A stretch of 43,456 nt of DNA from Methanoregula sp. UBA471 (lineage in GTDB: Archaea > Halobacteriota > Methanomicrobia > Methanomicrobiales > Methanospirillaceae). The notes beneath the pieces are model-generated. The model was not told the DNA's origin and made no database searches. It saw nothing but the letters and a program-made list of their open reading frames with translations. Positions 16,077-24,480 of this stretch are shown here, piece after piece. The stretch covers positions 23,730 to 67,185 of the forward strand of contig DADT01000022.1 in NCBI GenBank assembly GCA_002495065.1, read 5' to 3'. Each line of letters opens with the position of its first letter. Positions within the stretch are counted from its first letter, which is position 1. The translations under genes and the position numbers were made by a program.

Positions 16077-18107
16077 TCACACCAGCGGTTTCATGGTAAG
16101 GGCGGGATGCTTCACCCGGTCAAGATAGTCAATCAGCTCTTCGATGGTTGCTGCCTGGGTCTCGTCGGCAATTTTTGCAAAAAAGTCCGGTTTGTTTCGT
16201 GCAGTAAGTTTCTCAGTCAGCCTCATCTTCAGTTCTTCTTTCAGCTGGGAGGGCATCCAGACAAGACGTTCGATTCCTCCTTCCCCCTGTAAGAACCGGT
16301 CTGAGAGAATATAATTTTTTGAGATACCTGCAAATCCCGGGGTCTGTGCACCTCCGCCAATAGTTCCGGCAAGCGTGGAAAAGGTCATACCCGACGGGGT
16401 GATACCTTTGAATTCCCGGTTTACTACCATGATCCCGTTCACTTCAGGGAGCATCAGTGCGATGCATTCAAAACAACCACAGCACGTCATCGGATATTCC
16501 ATTACACTATAGAGCGAGCAGCGGTCAACTTCTCCGTGGCTTGCCTTTTTGACAAACTTATTGACGCCGTCAAATTCCCCGTTCAGCGTGTTGATGACAG
16601 CACCTCTCTCTACTGGCTGGTTGGCACCCGAGGGTGAGATCTCATAAGCGATTTTTCCGTCCAGCCAGCTGATTGCCCCGCAGAGAGCCGGGCGTTCCGG
16701 GGTAATTATGCAGACATGATTCGGTGCAAAAGTCTGGCAGAGCGTACAGGAGTAATACGTGCTTACCTCAGTGTCCCGCATACCTTTGATTCGTGCATCA
16801 CGCTCTTCATACACCTTCTCTGCATCTTTTTTTGCTTCACGCACCTTTGCTTCATCTGTTATGAGCGTAACGGAAACGGCATCGAGCAGCTGGGGGAAGT
16901 CCATGCGGAACTTCCCAGCCAGAAGTTTACCAAGGTGTTCAATTTTCACTCCTTTTGCAACAACTTCTTTTGAGATCCTTACCCAGATGATGTCCCTCTG
17001 GGCAACATGCCAGGATCCCTCCCCATAATTTACAAAGTTATGGATCCGGCGTTCCAGAACCGGCTCATAATCTTTTTTCATCATTTTTCCGGCAACTTTT
17101 ACCATGATGGCAAGAGGATATGCACGACCTTCTTCCATTGCATCAATCTCCGGCCCGATAACCGTAACCTGCCCGTCCTGTACCTCATCTGCAGAACCCA
17201 TTTGCAGAAGTTCGAAGGCAGGGGATCGCCCTCCCCCGAACTCCACGTACATCTCCTCTTTCCGGATGCTTTTTCCCTCGAACGCTGGTGAACACCCCAT
17301 GGGGATGGGGATGGCAGTGACATGCACACGTATTCCTTTTTCGTCCATACCGCGGCGGACTACTGTATCAGGTGTGGTTGAAATCCAGGTACTTCCCTGG
17401 TAATCCCCCAGCGACAGGATAGGAAACCCAAGGACCCGCATCCCATCAACAAATGCAATTTCTTCGTCACTCAGCCCCGGGTATACAATCACTATCGCCT
17501 TTGCCCTTTCCTTTGCATAGGTTAAGAGACGCTGGATGTCACCAGGAGTGACGCCCCCGAACATCATGGCCACCCGGGCGATAATATCGACAAAATGAAT
17601 CCCGTAGGATGGTGTCGGACCAAGGGGAATAAGGCGGTATTCCAGTCCAAGTTTCACGCCGGCACCGGACAGGGATGTCACGACATCTCCGGCAAGGAAC
17701 GTAAGCATATATTTTTCCTGCAATTCACGGCAGATCGCAGAAGCACTATCAGGACCGGGAGGTTTTCCGACAACAAGGGCAAGTCCGAGGATACTGCTGT
17801 CAACCAGTGAATATCCGAGTTTCCGGATTACGGTATCATCAATAAAACCGGTAAATGGGGCAGGGAGCCTGCCTTCAGCTGCTGTTTTCTCTGCAAGGAT
17901 GCATTCCATGGCAACAAGTGGGTTGCTGCCAGTTTTTTCAAATACCGCACCTGCTGTTTTCTGGTCATGAACCGCAATGCCGGTAAGCGCGAATGATATG
18001 GGGAGGTGATATGCGGTTTCGTCATACGAAACTGAATGTTTTATGGTGGTGATCATTTTTTTGAGATGAGCTTCTCCGTTTTTTATTGCGGTTTCCACGT
18101 CGGTCAT
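16077..18107 (-). CDS. acsB: Acetyl-CoA synthase, bacterial-type long form
   Basis: The 676-residue catalytic subunit that joins a methyl group, CO and CoA to acetyl-CoA. The A-cluster cubane ligands are C454, C457, C466 and C476 (YYSCTLCQTFAPNHVC...LC), and the distal Ni site is C543-G544-C545 in CCGCFEC. As I recall Moorella AcsB numbering (506/509/518/528/595-597), all ligands are offset by exactly 52, so spacing is identical. About 310 residues precede the middle domain. This N-terminal region contacts CODH in bacteria and is missing from archaeal CdhC (~470 residues). Other conserved blocks are MMFGGVTPGD, AFEGKSIRKEEMYVEFGG and PSGMTFSTLAGTIGGG. ATG 18107 has GAGG 6 nt upstream; GTG 18119 is an in-frame alternative. 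The product appears intact. Confidence 0.96.
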   Translation of the reverse strand: MTDVETAIKNGEAHLKKMITTIKHSVSYDETAYHLPISFALTGIAVHDQKTAGAVFEKTGSNPLVAMECILAEKTAAEGRLPAPFTGFIDDTVIRKLGYSLVDSSILGLALVVGKPPGPDSASAICRELQEKYMLTFLAGDVVTSLSGAGVKLGLEYRLIPLGPTPSYGIHFVDIIARVAMMFGGVTPGDIQRLLTYAKERAKAIVIVYPGLSDEEIAFVDGMRVLGFPILSLGDYQGSTWISTTPDTVVRRGMDEKGIRVHVTAIPIPMGCSPAFEGKSIRKEEMYVEFGGGRSPAFELLQMGSADEVQDGQVTVIGPEIDAMEEGRAYPLAIMVKVAGKMMKKDYEPVLERRIHNFVNYGEGSWHVAQRDIIWVRISKEVVAKGVKIEHLGKLLAGKFRMDFPQLLDAVSVTLITDEAKVREAKKDAEKVYEERDARIKGMRDTEVSTYYSCTLCQTFAPNHVCIITPERPALCGAISWLDGKIAYEISPSGANQPVERGAVINTLNGEFDGVNKFVKKASHGEVDRCSLYSVMEYPMTCCGCFECIALMLPEVNGIMVVNREFKGITPSGMTFSTLAGTIGGGAQTPGFAGISKNYILSDRFLQGEGGIERLVWMPSQLKEELKMRLTEKLTARNKPDFFAKIADETQAATIEELIDYLDRVKHPALTMKPLV

Positions 18108-18146
18108 CAGTATCCTCACTCTGATAATGGGTTACGTGACAGAACA

Positions 18147-18158
18147 GATATAGTTTCG
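18147..18158 (-). promoter_or_regulatory. Candidate archaeal promoter (BRE/TATA) of acsB
   Basis: On the minus strand the segment reads CGAAACTATATC, a purine-rich BRE-like part followed by a TATA-like part, about 40 nt upstream of ATG 18107. With the usual ~25-nt TATA-to-start distance, transcription would begin near 18125 and leave a leader just long enough for the GAGG site. The call rests on position and motif alone. Confidence 0.45.
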
Positions 18159-18220
18159 GCACCAGGTAAATCCATGCAGTATTCCCCGAAAAACAAGGAT
18201 TTTTCCTCATTCGATAACAA

Positions 18221-18230
18221 AAATATTTAT
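18221..18230 (+). promoter_or_regulatory. Candidate TATA box of surface-protein gene
   Basis: AAATATTTAT lies about 30 nt before ATG 18253. A start site at the usual distance would give a nearly leaderless mRNA. Confidence 0.35.
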
Positions 18231-18252
18231 TCTCACTCACGATATCCTGTTT

Positions 18253-19170
18253 ATGACAAGGCTGAATCCGGGTAAATCGCGCTTAAATTCATTGTTTTTC
18301 CCCATCGCAATCCTCATCGGGGTAATCTGTATCATCCAACCGGTGCTTGGTGAGGAAGAGATTGTGTCCATCTCTTACCGTGGTGCGGGTGGGTACACCA
18401 TCGGCGATGTCATTACCTTCGATGGAAGAAACATTGCCGGTAATACCACCATGTTGAAAATTACCGGCCCAGGACTTCCACAAACCGGTGTCCCTGTCTA
18501 TAATCTGGAGGGTAATCCCGGCTCAGGGAACACGATTCCCGTAAACGCTGACGGTACATGGAAATTTGTCTGGTATACTGCAAACATTGCCGGAATAGAA
18601 AAAATGATCACTGCACGGTATACGATCATTGCAGCTGATTCCGGGAATCCGGCAAAAACTGTATCTACATCGATCCTGATGAAAAAACCTGAATTTTATG
18701 TCAACCCGGTACGGGAAGCAAACCCGGGGCAGTACGTGGAGCTGTCCGGGATAGCCGAACAAGGTGTTACCTACGTGAAGATTGATATTGCAGATTCCGG
18801 GGGCCGGATCCTTCATACGTTTATCTCACCTGTCAGCGGGACAGGGTCCTTTAATTACGGGTTCCGGGTTGATGTACAACCGGGACAATACACGGTCAGG
18901 GTAAGTAACCCGTCATGGGAAAATACTCTCACGCGGGTATTTATGGTGACACCTTCCGGAATTCCCACTCCGAATGTGACTACACCATTAGTGACCGGGA
19001 CTCCGGCAGAGACATCTACGGTTCCTGCCGTTTCTTCAACGGATCAGACCGTTGTACCAAGTACTTCCTTAACACCCCGGGTTCCCCTTTCAGTATTCAC
19101 TCCTTTTGCCGGAATCGTTATCTCCGGGTTAATTATTATCAGAATGACAACCGTGAAGAGGAAAAAATAA
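18253..19170 (+). CDS. Secreted, membrane-anchored DUF3821-like protein
   Basis: The 305-residue protein has an N-terminal signal/TM segment (about 14-33, ending near VLGEEE), a beta-rich extracellular region beginning VSISYRGAGGYTIGDVITFD, a Thr/Ser/Pro-rich stalk (about 235-275), a C-terminal TM helix (about 280-298) and a basic stop-transfer KRKK. The N-terminal block resembles DUF3821-type repeats found in surface proteins of Methanomicrobiales. Many NxT/S sequons suggest glycosylation. It is probably a cell-envelope or S-layer-associated protein; no enzymatic motif is seen. It is divergent from acsB across 145 bp. Confidence 0.75.
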   Translation: MTRLNPGKSRLNSLFFPIAILIGVICIIQPVLGEEEIVSISYRGAGGYTIGDVITFDGRNIAGNTTMLKITGPGLPQTGVPVYNLEGNPGSGNTIPVNADGTWKFVWYTANIAGIEKMITARYTIIAADSGNPAKTVSTSILMKKPEFYVNPVREANPGQYVELSGIAEQGVTYVKIDIADSGGRILHTFISPVSGTGSFNYGFRVDVQPGQYTVRVSNPSWENTLTRVFMVTPSGIPTPNVTTPLVTGTPAETSTVPAVSSTDQTVVPSTSLTPRVPLSVFTPFAGIVISGLIIIRMTTVKRKK

Positions 19171-19289
19171 CTTTTTACCGTCATGAGTACTTCGATAATA
19201 AAAAGTAATCCTGATATTTTTTCTGCAGTTAACCATAATCTATATCGGTATTCCCATCTTACAATAATCGCACATCCAGAGGATACCGT

Positions 19290-20798
19290 TTGAAGAAATT
19301 TTCCTTTATCGCTCACATGCCGGATGCCCCGGGATCCCTTCACAGGGCGGCGGAGATCATAAAAAAATATGAAGGCAATATCAACAGGATACAGTTTGAC
19401 CGGCGCATAGATCCTGCAACAGTGTTTTATGAAGTGACTGCCTCAGAAGAAGCATTCAGGAAAATCACGAATGACCTCTCGGCGATCGGGTACCTCCAGA
19501 CTTCATTAAAACCATTAAACTTTTTGAAATGCTGTGTCTATCTGCCTCACCGGCCAGGAGCACTCTATGAATTTCTGAACTTTACTACCTCGGTTGGTGC
19601 AAATATCGCGTTCATAGACTTTGATGACAAGGGCCGGCATCCGGACCGTCTTACCGTGAGCCTGAACCTTGAAGAGACCACCGTGATCGACCATCTCCTG
19701 GACCTGCTGAAGTCACGATACCGTATCGAGATACTGGAATACGACACCACGGGAAAACATCTCGATGACACTGTATTTTACGTCAGGTATGCCCAGGAAA
19801 TACGTGAACTCATCGGTGATTCGGAAGAAGATTTTCTCCTCTCGTTTCTTGCTGACACCAACCATATCGTGCAGGAACTGATGGACCGGGGGAATGATCC
19901 CCGGAAAGTCTTTGACAGTGTACTCCTGACCGGGCAGACCATGTCGGCAACTCATGAAAAATTCTATGCGGATGTACAAAAATTAGAGATCACCGGTCAG
20001 ACAACACTTTTCTGCTTCCAGATGCCCTGTGGGGGTAATATTTTTCTGATTGATACCCCTGAGGAACGAGTCATGATCGATACGGGTTATGGCATTTATT
20101 ATCACGATGTAATGTCAATGCTTTCCCGGTATGGTTTTGGTGATGAAAAACCGGTTTCGCGGATAATTGTCACCCATGCTGATGCGGATCACTGCGGGGC
20201 TGCGGGATATTTCACTGCTCCCGTTTTCATGCATGAGGAGACGCTTGAAATTATTAAAAAGAACAACCGGGCATACGGGTCGCGGAGTGAACATTCTGTC
20301 CTTGAAGAATTTTACACCAAAATGATCAATCTTTTTTCAAAATTCAACACCCCGACCGGTATTCATTGCTTCTCAGGACCCACAGAAGCAATGCGGGGAA
20401 TTTTTCCGGTAATGGATACCCTGGTGATCGGAGATCTCGAGATTGAGGTTCTGGAAGGACTTGGCGGGCACACATGTGGACAGATTTACCTGTATTCCAA
20501 GAAAGCGGGGTTGCTGTTTGCTGCAGACAGTGTAATCAACTTCGCAAGTCTGAGCCGTGAACGTGCGGATTACAGTTCCCTTGCTGCATTCCTTGTCACT
20601 TCAGTTAATGTTGACAGCGCCCTTGCAAAAAAGGAGCGAAAGGCGCTGCTGGATCTGTGCTCGGAAACGGATGCAGCACTCCGTATAACGGGAAGGCGAT
20701 GCCTGGTCTGCGGTGGTCATGGTGCGGTATCCGTTCATGAAAGCACCGGTCTCGCAGCTTACGGGGTCATTGAGCATTATCACTCTCCTGAAGCATGA
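19290..20798 (+). CDS. ACT-ACT-metallo-beta-lactamase fold fusion protein
   Basis: The 502-residue protein starts with two ACT-like ligand-binding domains (about 1-75 with MPDAPGSLHRAAEII, and 80-155 with LPHRPGALYEFL). A helical linker (about 160-235) follows, then a metallo-beta-lactamase-fold domain. Metal-binding elements are HADADHC, where an aspartate replaces the second histidine of HxHxDH, then GGHTCGQ, FAADS and the final CGGHG. ACT domains usually sense amino acids, so the hydrolase or oxidoreductase activity may be amino-acid controlled. The start is TTG 19290, with AGAGGAT upstream. It is monocistronic in appearance. The substrate is unknown; glyoxalase-II-like hydrolase and flavodiiron-like roles were considered, but no flavodoxin domain is present. 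Confidence 0.8.
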   Translation: MKKFSFIAHMPDAPGSLHRAAEIIKKYEGNINRIQFDRRIDPATVFYEVTASEEAFRKITNDLSAIGYLQTSLKPLNFLKCCVYLPHRPGALYEFLNFTTSVGANIAFIDFDDKGRHPDRLTVSLNLEETTVIDHLLDLLKSRYRIEILEYDTTGKHLDDTVFYVRYAQEIRELIGDSEEDFLLSFLADTNHIVQELMDRGNDPRKVFDSVLLTGQTMSATHEKFYADVQKLEITGQTTLFCFQMPCGGNIFLIDTPEERVMIDTGYGIYYHDVMSMLSRYGFGDEKPVSRIIVTHADADHCGAAGYFTAPVFMHEETLEIIKKNNRAYGSRSEHSVLEEFYTKMINLFSKFNTPTGIHCFSGPTEAMRGIFPVMDTLVIGDLEIEVLEGLGGHTCGQIYLYSKKAGLLFAADSVINFASLSRERADYSSLAAFLVTSVNVDSALAKKERKALLDLCSETDAALRITGRRCLVCGGHGAVSVHESTGLAAYGVIEHYHSPEA

Positions 20799-21161
20799 GG
20801 AACGGGGATTTATTCCCTGATTGTCATGCGATTTTTTTAGGAAAAAAACAGGAACACGGAAACCCGTCCGACAACACTCCGGGACTGTGCTTCCAGGTCC
20901 CCGCTTCACCTGTGCGATAGATCTGAAGCCAATACCCCGGTCCGTTATCCTTGTTTTGTCATGTTCTGAAGGTTCACGAACCTCATTATCGCAAAAGCCG
21001 GTTATTTTACCCGGGGAATCACCTTTTTATCAGGCTAAATCTCACTCCTTGTAAAGCGATTTGGTTCTTGATTATTTGTTGCTTTAACACAGGGATTCAT
21101 ATGAGCTGGATACTTCGATATTCTCATCTACTTTGTGATAACATCTCTTTGTGCGAGAAGC
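20799..21161. other. Intergenic, promoter of the hexuloisomerase operon
   Basis: About 360 bp without a credible gene. Short frames lack signals. The region presumably contains the promoter for the three-gene unit that follows, but no single TATA box stands out. Confidence 0.4.
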
Positions 21162-21761
21162 ATGGAAAAACTCAGAGTTCAGGATATGATGAAGCTGATG
21201 GCATCAAAGATCCGGGCGATTGCCAATACAATATCCGATGAGGATGTTGAGAACTTCGTTGAAAAACTGCTCAGGGCAAAGCGAATATATGTCATGGGGG
21301 CAGGGCGATCCGGACTTGTTGCAAAGGCTTTTGCCATGCGTCTCATGCATCTGGGAATGCAGGCATTTGTAGTCGGAGAGACAATCACACCGGCGCTGAA
21401 TGAGGGTGATATCATAGTCGTATTCTCAGGTTCAGGCCGAACCAGGACGGTCGCAGACATTGCGGAGACGGCAAAGGAAATCGGGGCTAAGATTTGTCTG
21501 ATCACGTCGAACGCGAATTCAAGAATCGGAAGGATATCTGATTGCATAGTGATTATTGAGCACCAGAGAGATGCAGTGGGAAATGACGAGATCGAATTTG
21601 AGATCCGGCAGATGATGGGCGACCACAAGTCATTTGCACCCCTGGGGACCCTCTTTGAAACAACCTCCATGATCTTTGCCGATGCAGTCATCTCCATGCT
21701 GATGGAGATTACCAAGACTGATGAGAATGCACTGAAGAACCGCCATACAAATATCGAATAA
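21162..21761 (+). CDS. hxlB: SIS-domain 6-phospho-3-hexuloisomerase
   Basis: The 199-residue single SIS domain contains VMGAGRSGLVAKAFAMRL and FSGSGRTRTV, the phosphosugar-binding Ser/Thr loops, and the C-terminal PLGTLFETTSMIFADAV of archaeal hexuloisomerases. The enzyme interconverts 3-hexulose-6-phosphate and fructose-6-phosphate. In methanogens the pathway runs toward ribulose-5-phosphate and formaldehyde to supply pentoses. ATG 21162 is chosen; GTG 21135 is an in-frame alternative. An aminotransferase starts 17 nt downstream, so they are probably co-transcribed. Other SIS sugar isomerases are possible but less likely given size and motifs. Confidence 0.87.
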   Translation: MEKLRVQDMMKLMASKIRAIANTISDEDVENFVEKLLRAKRIYVMGAGRSGLVAKAFAMRLMHLGMQAFVVGETITPALNEGDIIVVFSGSGRTRTVADIAETAKEIGAKICLITSNANSRIGRISDCIVIIEHQRDAVGNDEIEFEIRQMMGDHKSFAPLGTLFETTSMIFADAVISMLMEITKTDENALKNRHTNIE

Positions 21762-21778
21762 ATGAGGAGAACAAAGGT

Positions 21779-22885
21779 ATGAATCTGAAATTTGCGCAGC
21801 GGGTACAGGATATAGAAATCTCAGGAATCAGGAGAATTTTCGAGGCAGCGGGCGCTGATTCAATCAACCTGGGCCTTGGACAACCCGATTTTGATACGCC
21901 GCAGCATATCAAAGATGCAGCGATACAAGCGATTTCGGAAGGAAAGACCGGTTATACGAACAATACCGGGATCCCTGAACTCAGGAATGCAATCTGTGAG
22001 AAATTTAAAAACGAGAACAGTCTTTCCTATACGCCAAATCAACTTATCGTAACAGCCGGTGCAAGTGAAGCGCTTCACATCGTGATGCAGTCGCTTGTCG
22101 ATGAGGGGGATCTTGTACTCTGTCCGGACCCGGGATTTGTCTCCTATGCAGCACTTGCCACTCTTGCCGGGGGTCGCCCGATCAGCGTACCTCTCACGCG
22201 GGACCTTCATATCGATGTTGAAAAAGCAAAGACGCTCATGGATGGTGCACGGATCCTGATGCTGAATTCCCCGGCCAACCCGACAGGTTCGGTCGAGAGT
22301 AAAGAGTCCATAAAAGCCCTCGTAGAATACGCAGATGATGCAGGTGTCACGGTTATTTCCGATGAGGTCTACGAGCATTTCATTTACGGAAAGAAGCATT
22401 GGAGTGCAGCCCGGTTTGGTGAGAATGTCGTCACGATAAATGCAGCCAGCAAGACCTATGCGATGACCGGCTGGCGTCTCGGCTACCTCGCCGCCCGCGA
22501 AGAAATAGTGGCAGAATGCGTGAAAGTGCACCAGTATTGCCAGGCGTGTGCAACATCAATCTCCCAGTATGCTGCTCTTGCAGCATACACAGGCGACCAA
22601 AGCCCGGTAAAAAAGATGCGGGATGAATACCGTGAGCGAAGGAACATTATCTGCAAAGGTCTGGGTAATCTGGGTTTTAAATTTCCCGTTCCGGAAGGTG
22701 CATTTTATGCTTTTGTCCCGATGAAACCGGTGCTTGCCCAGAAAATCATAGAGGAGGGTATTATCATTGTCCCCGGTACAGCATTCGGGGTAAATGCACC
22801 AAAGTATGCCCGCCTAAGTTATGCAACCTCCCGTGAAAACATACACCGGGCTCTCGGCAGGATACAAAAAGTAATGGGTGATTGA
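21779..22885 (+). CDS. Class I/II aminotransferase (AspC-like)
   Basis: The 368-residue PLP enzyme of fold type I shows the landmarks NLGLGQPDFDTP, GYTNNTGIPELR, TAGASEAL, NSPANPTGSV, ISDEVYEHFIYG, the PLP lysine in INAASKTYAMTGWRLGY, and a C-terminal arginine in ARLSYATS. This is the pattern of archaeal aspartate or aromatic aminotransferases of the I-gamma subgroup. It transfers amino groups between an amino acid and 2-oxoglutarate; the exact substrate is not readable. GAGGAG lies upstream. The stop overlaps the start of the M42 peptidase by 8 nt. Confidence 0.92.
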   Translation: MNLKFAQRVQDIEISGIRRIFEAAGADSINLGLGQPDFDTPQHIKDAAIQAISEGKTGYTNNTGIPELRNAICEKFKNENSLSYTPNQLIVTAGASEALHIVMQSLVDEGDLVLCPDPGFVSYAALATLAGGRPISVPLTRDLHIDVEKAKTLMDGARILMLNSPANPTGSVESKESIKALVEYADDAGVTVISDEVYEHFIYGKKHWSAARFGENVVTINAASKTYAMTGWRLGYLAAREEIVAECVKVHQYCQACATSISQYAALAAYTGDQSPVKKMRDEYRERRNIICKGLGNLGFKFPVPEGAFYAFVPMKPVLAQKIIEEGIIIVPGTAFGVNAPKYARLSYATSRENIHRALGRIQKVMGD

Positions 22886-23924
22886 CTTGGTCAGAGAACT
22901 GTTAAAAAAATTGTCCAATGCACACGGTGTATCGGGTAGTGAAAGCAGCGTTTTTTCCCTCATAAAAAAGGAGCTCAGAGGGCACGTTGATGAAATCCGG
23001 GAAGACCCTATGGGTAACCTGATCGCAATCAAGCACGGCGGTGCATTCAAGGTAATGCTCGCTGCGCATATGGATGAAATCGGACTTATGGTAAAGTATA
23101 TTGATGACAAAGGATTCATCCGGTTCGTAGCCCTTGGCGGATGGTATGGTCCGACGCTCTATAACCAGCGGGTCGTCCTTCATGGGACGAAAGGAAGATA
23201 TCTTGGTGTCATAGGCGGTAAGCCCCCTCATATGATGGACGAAGAAGAACGGAAGAAAGGGGTAAAGGTGGACGATATGTTCATCGATATCGGGGCTTCA
23301 AGTCGCGAGGAAGTAGATTATCTGGGTATCGAGGTCGGGACACCAGTAACCGTGGATCGTGAGTTCACTCCTCTTGCCTACAACAGGGTATCAGGAAAGG
23401 CTTTTGATAATCGTGCCGGTGTAGCCATGCTCATCAAAACTCTGAAAGAAGTTGAGTCTCCTCTGACCATCTTTGGCGTTTTCACCGTTCAGGAAGAGGT
23501 AGGGCTGAAAGGTGCGCGGACAAGTGCGTATGCCCTGGATCCGGACTGTGCGATAGCCACCGATGTCACTGTTCCGGGTGATCACCCCGGCATTGAAATG
23601 AAGGATGCTCCGGTAGAGATGGGTAAGGGTCCGGTTATCACGATTGTTGACGCCAGCGGCCGTGGACTCATAGCGAGTCGTAAAGTGGTCAAGTGGCTCA
23701 GGGATGCTGCCGATTCCAAAGGGATTCCCGTCCAGATGGAGGTCGGGAGCGGGGGGACCACAGATGCAGCGGTAATCCATCTGACGAAGGGAGGTATTCC
23801 CAGCACTACCGTGAGTATCCCGTCACGGTACATCCACTCTCCCGTTGAAGTCCTGGACACCGAAGATATTGAGGCTGGTGTCAGGTTGCTGGTCGCGGCA
23901 CTGCAGCAAAAACCAGCACTGTGA
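22878..23924 (+). CDS. M42-family aminopeptidase (TET-like)
   Basis: The 348-residue di-metal peptidase has AAHMDEIGLM (first metal His-Asp), DNRAGVAML (bridging Asp), TVQEEVGLKGA (catalytic Glu pair), TDVTVPGDHPG (metal Asp) and IPSRYIHSPVE (last His). All metal ligands are present. Members form dodecameric TET particles that trim peptides in the cytoplasm; some were once annotated as endoglucanases. The start GTG 22878 overlaps the aminotransferase gene; TTG 22887 is a shorter alternative. With the aminotransferase it suggests amino-acid and peptide turnover, though the link to the hexuloisomerase is unclear. Confidence 0.93.
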   Translation: MIDLVRELLKKLSNAHGVSGSESSVFSLIKKELRGHVDEIREDPMGNLIAIKHGGAFKVMLAAHMDEIGLMVKYIDDKGFIRFVALGGWYGPTLYNQRVVLHGTKGRYLGVIGGKPPHMMDEEERKKGVKVDDMFIDIGASSREEVDYLGIEVGTPVTVDREFTPLAYNRVSGKAFDNRAGVAMLIKTLKEVESPLTIFGVFTVQEEVGLKGARTSAYALDPDCAIATDVTVPGDHPGIEMKDAPVEMGKGPVITIVDASGRGLIASRKVVKWLRDAADSKGIPVQMEVGSGGTTDAAVIHLTKGGIPSTTVSIPSRYIHSPVEVLDTEDIEAGVRLLVAALQQKPAL

Positions 23925-24052
23925 CTTTTTTCAGTATCCTATTGAATCTGTTGAATTTTGGTAGATTATTTCTTCATTCCAATTACCTTGTGATCCAATA
24001 AGAACTGGGATGGGACAATACCTTGCACTAACAGTTGAAATATAAATTGTTA

Positions 24053-24168
24053 TGATTGCCACCCGCCTCAGGGCCTCTCCGAGGCACGGCGGGTCGGAAA
24101 GTATCTTGAGAATTTATAGTCACTGATCCGCCGCGGGGGCGTCCCTTCGGGGGCGGCGGCGTTTATCA
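24053..24168 (+). repeat. Two-hairpin palindromic repeat, copy 1
   Basis: The unit holds two GC-rich hairpins. The first is CCCGCC..GCCTCTCCGAGGC..GGCGGG, an inner stem inside an outer one. A 30-nt AT-rich spacer follows (GTATCTTGAGAATTTAT). The second hairpin is CCGCCGC...GCGGCGG. Copy 2 lies 219 bp downstream in the same orientation. A copy in reverse lies at 28500-28614, and a right part at 1-66. Compensatory-looking differences in the first hairpin of copy 2 fit selection on structure. Confidence 0.82.
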
Positions 24169-24271
24169 TAATTTAGAATAAGTATGATAATCCCTCGTCA
24201 TATCAGAAAACTGAGACTTTTCATATCTTGTTTGCAAACCTGATGCTTCTCTCTTTCCATCAAATAATTTA

Positions 24272-24389
24272 TGATTATTCCCCGCCTCATGGCTTCTCGG
24301 AAGCACTGGGGTCCGGTGGAGTATCTTGAGAATTTATGGTCACTGATCCGCCGCGGGGGCGTCCCTTCGGGGGCGGCGGCATTCATAAT
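24272..24389 (+). repeat. Two-hairpin palindromic repeat, copy 2
   Basis: Same orientation as copy 1, with a near-identical spacer and second hairpin. The first hairpin is diverged (CCCCGCCTCATGGCTTCTCGGAAGC), but GGCTTC/GGAAGC-type pairing is largely kept. Confidence 0.8.
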
Positions 24390-24480
24390 AAAGGGAAGAG
24401 AATAGTGTCATTACTTTTTTTTCACACTTATCCGATTTTCCATATTACAAAACCGTCGCCGATTCATTCTGTTATCATGG

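Larger units (their letters stand above)
23925..24480. other. Gene-free region with two tandem hairpin repeats
   Basis: About 556 bp separate the M42 stop from the oxidoreductase remnant. Most is occupied by the two repeat copies listed separately. The rest is AT-rich with no frame of interest. Confidence 0.7.

Noticed and set aside
24053..24389. Tandem repeats as a possible CRISPR array
   Set aside because: There are only two long units (~115 bp) with conserved, not variable, spacers, and further copies in inverted orientation elsewhere. No cas genes are present.
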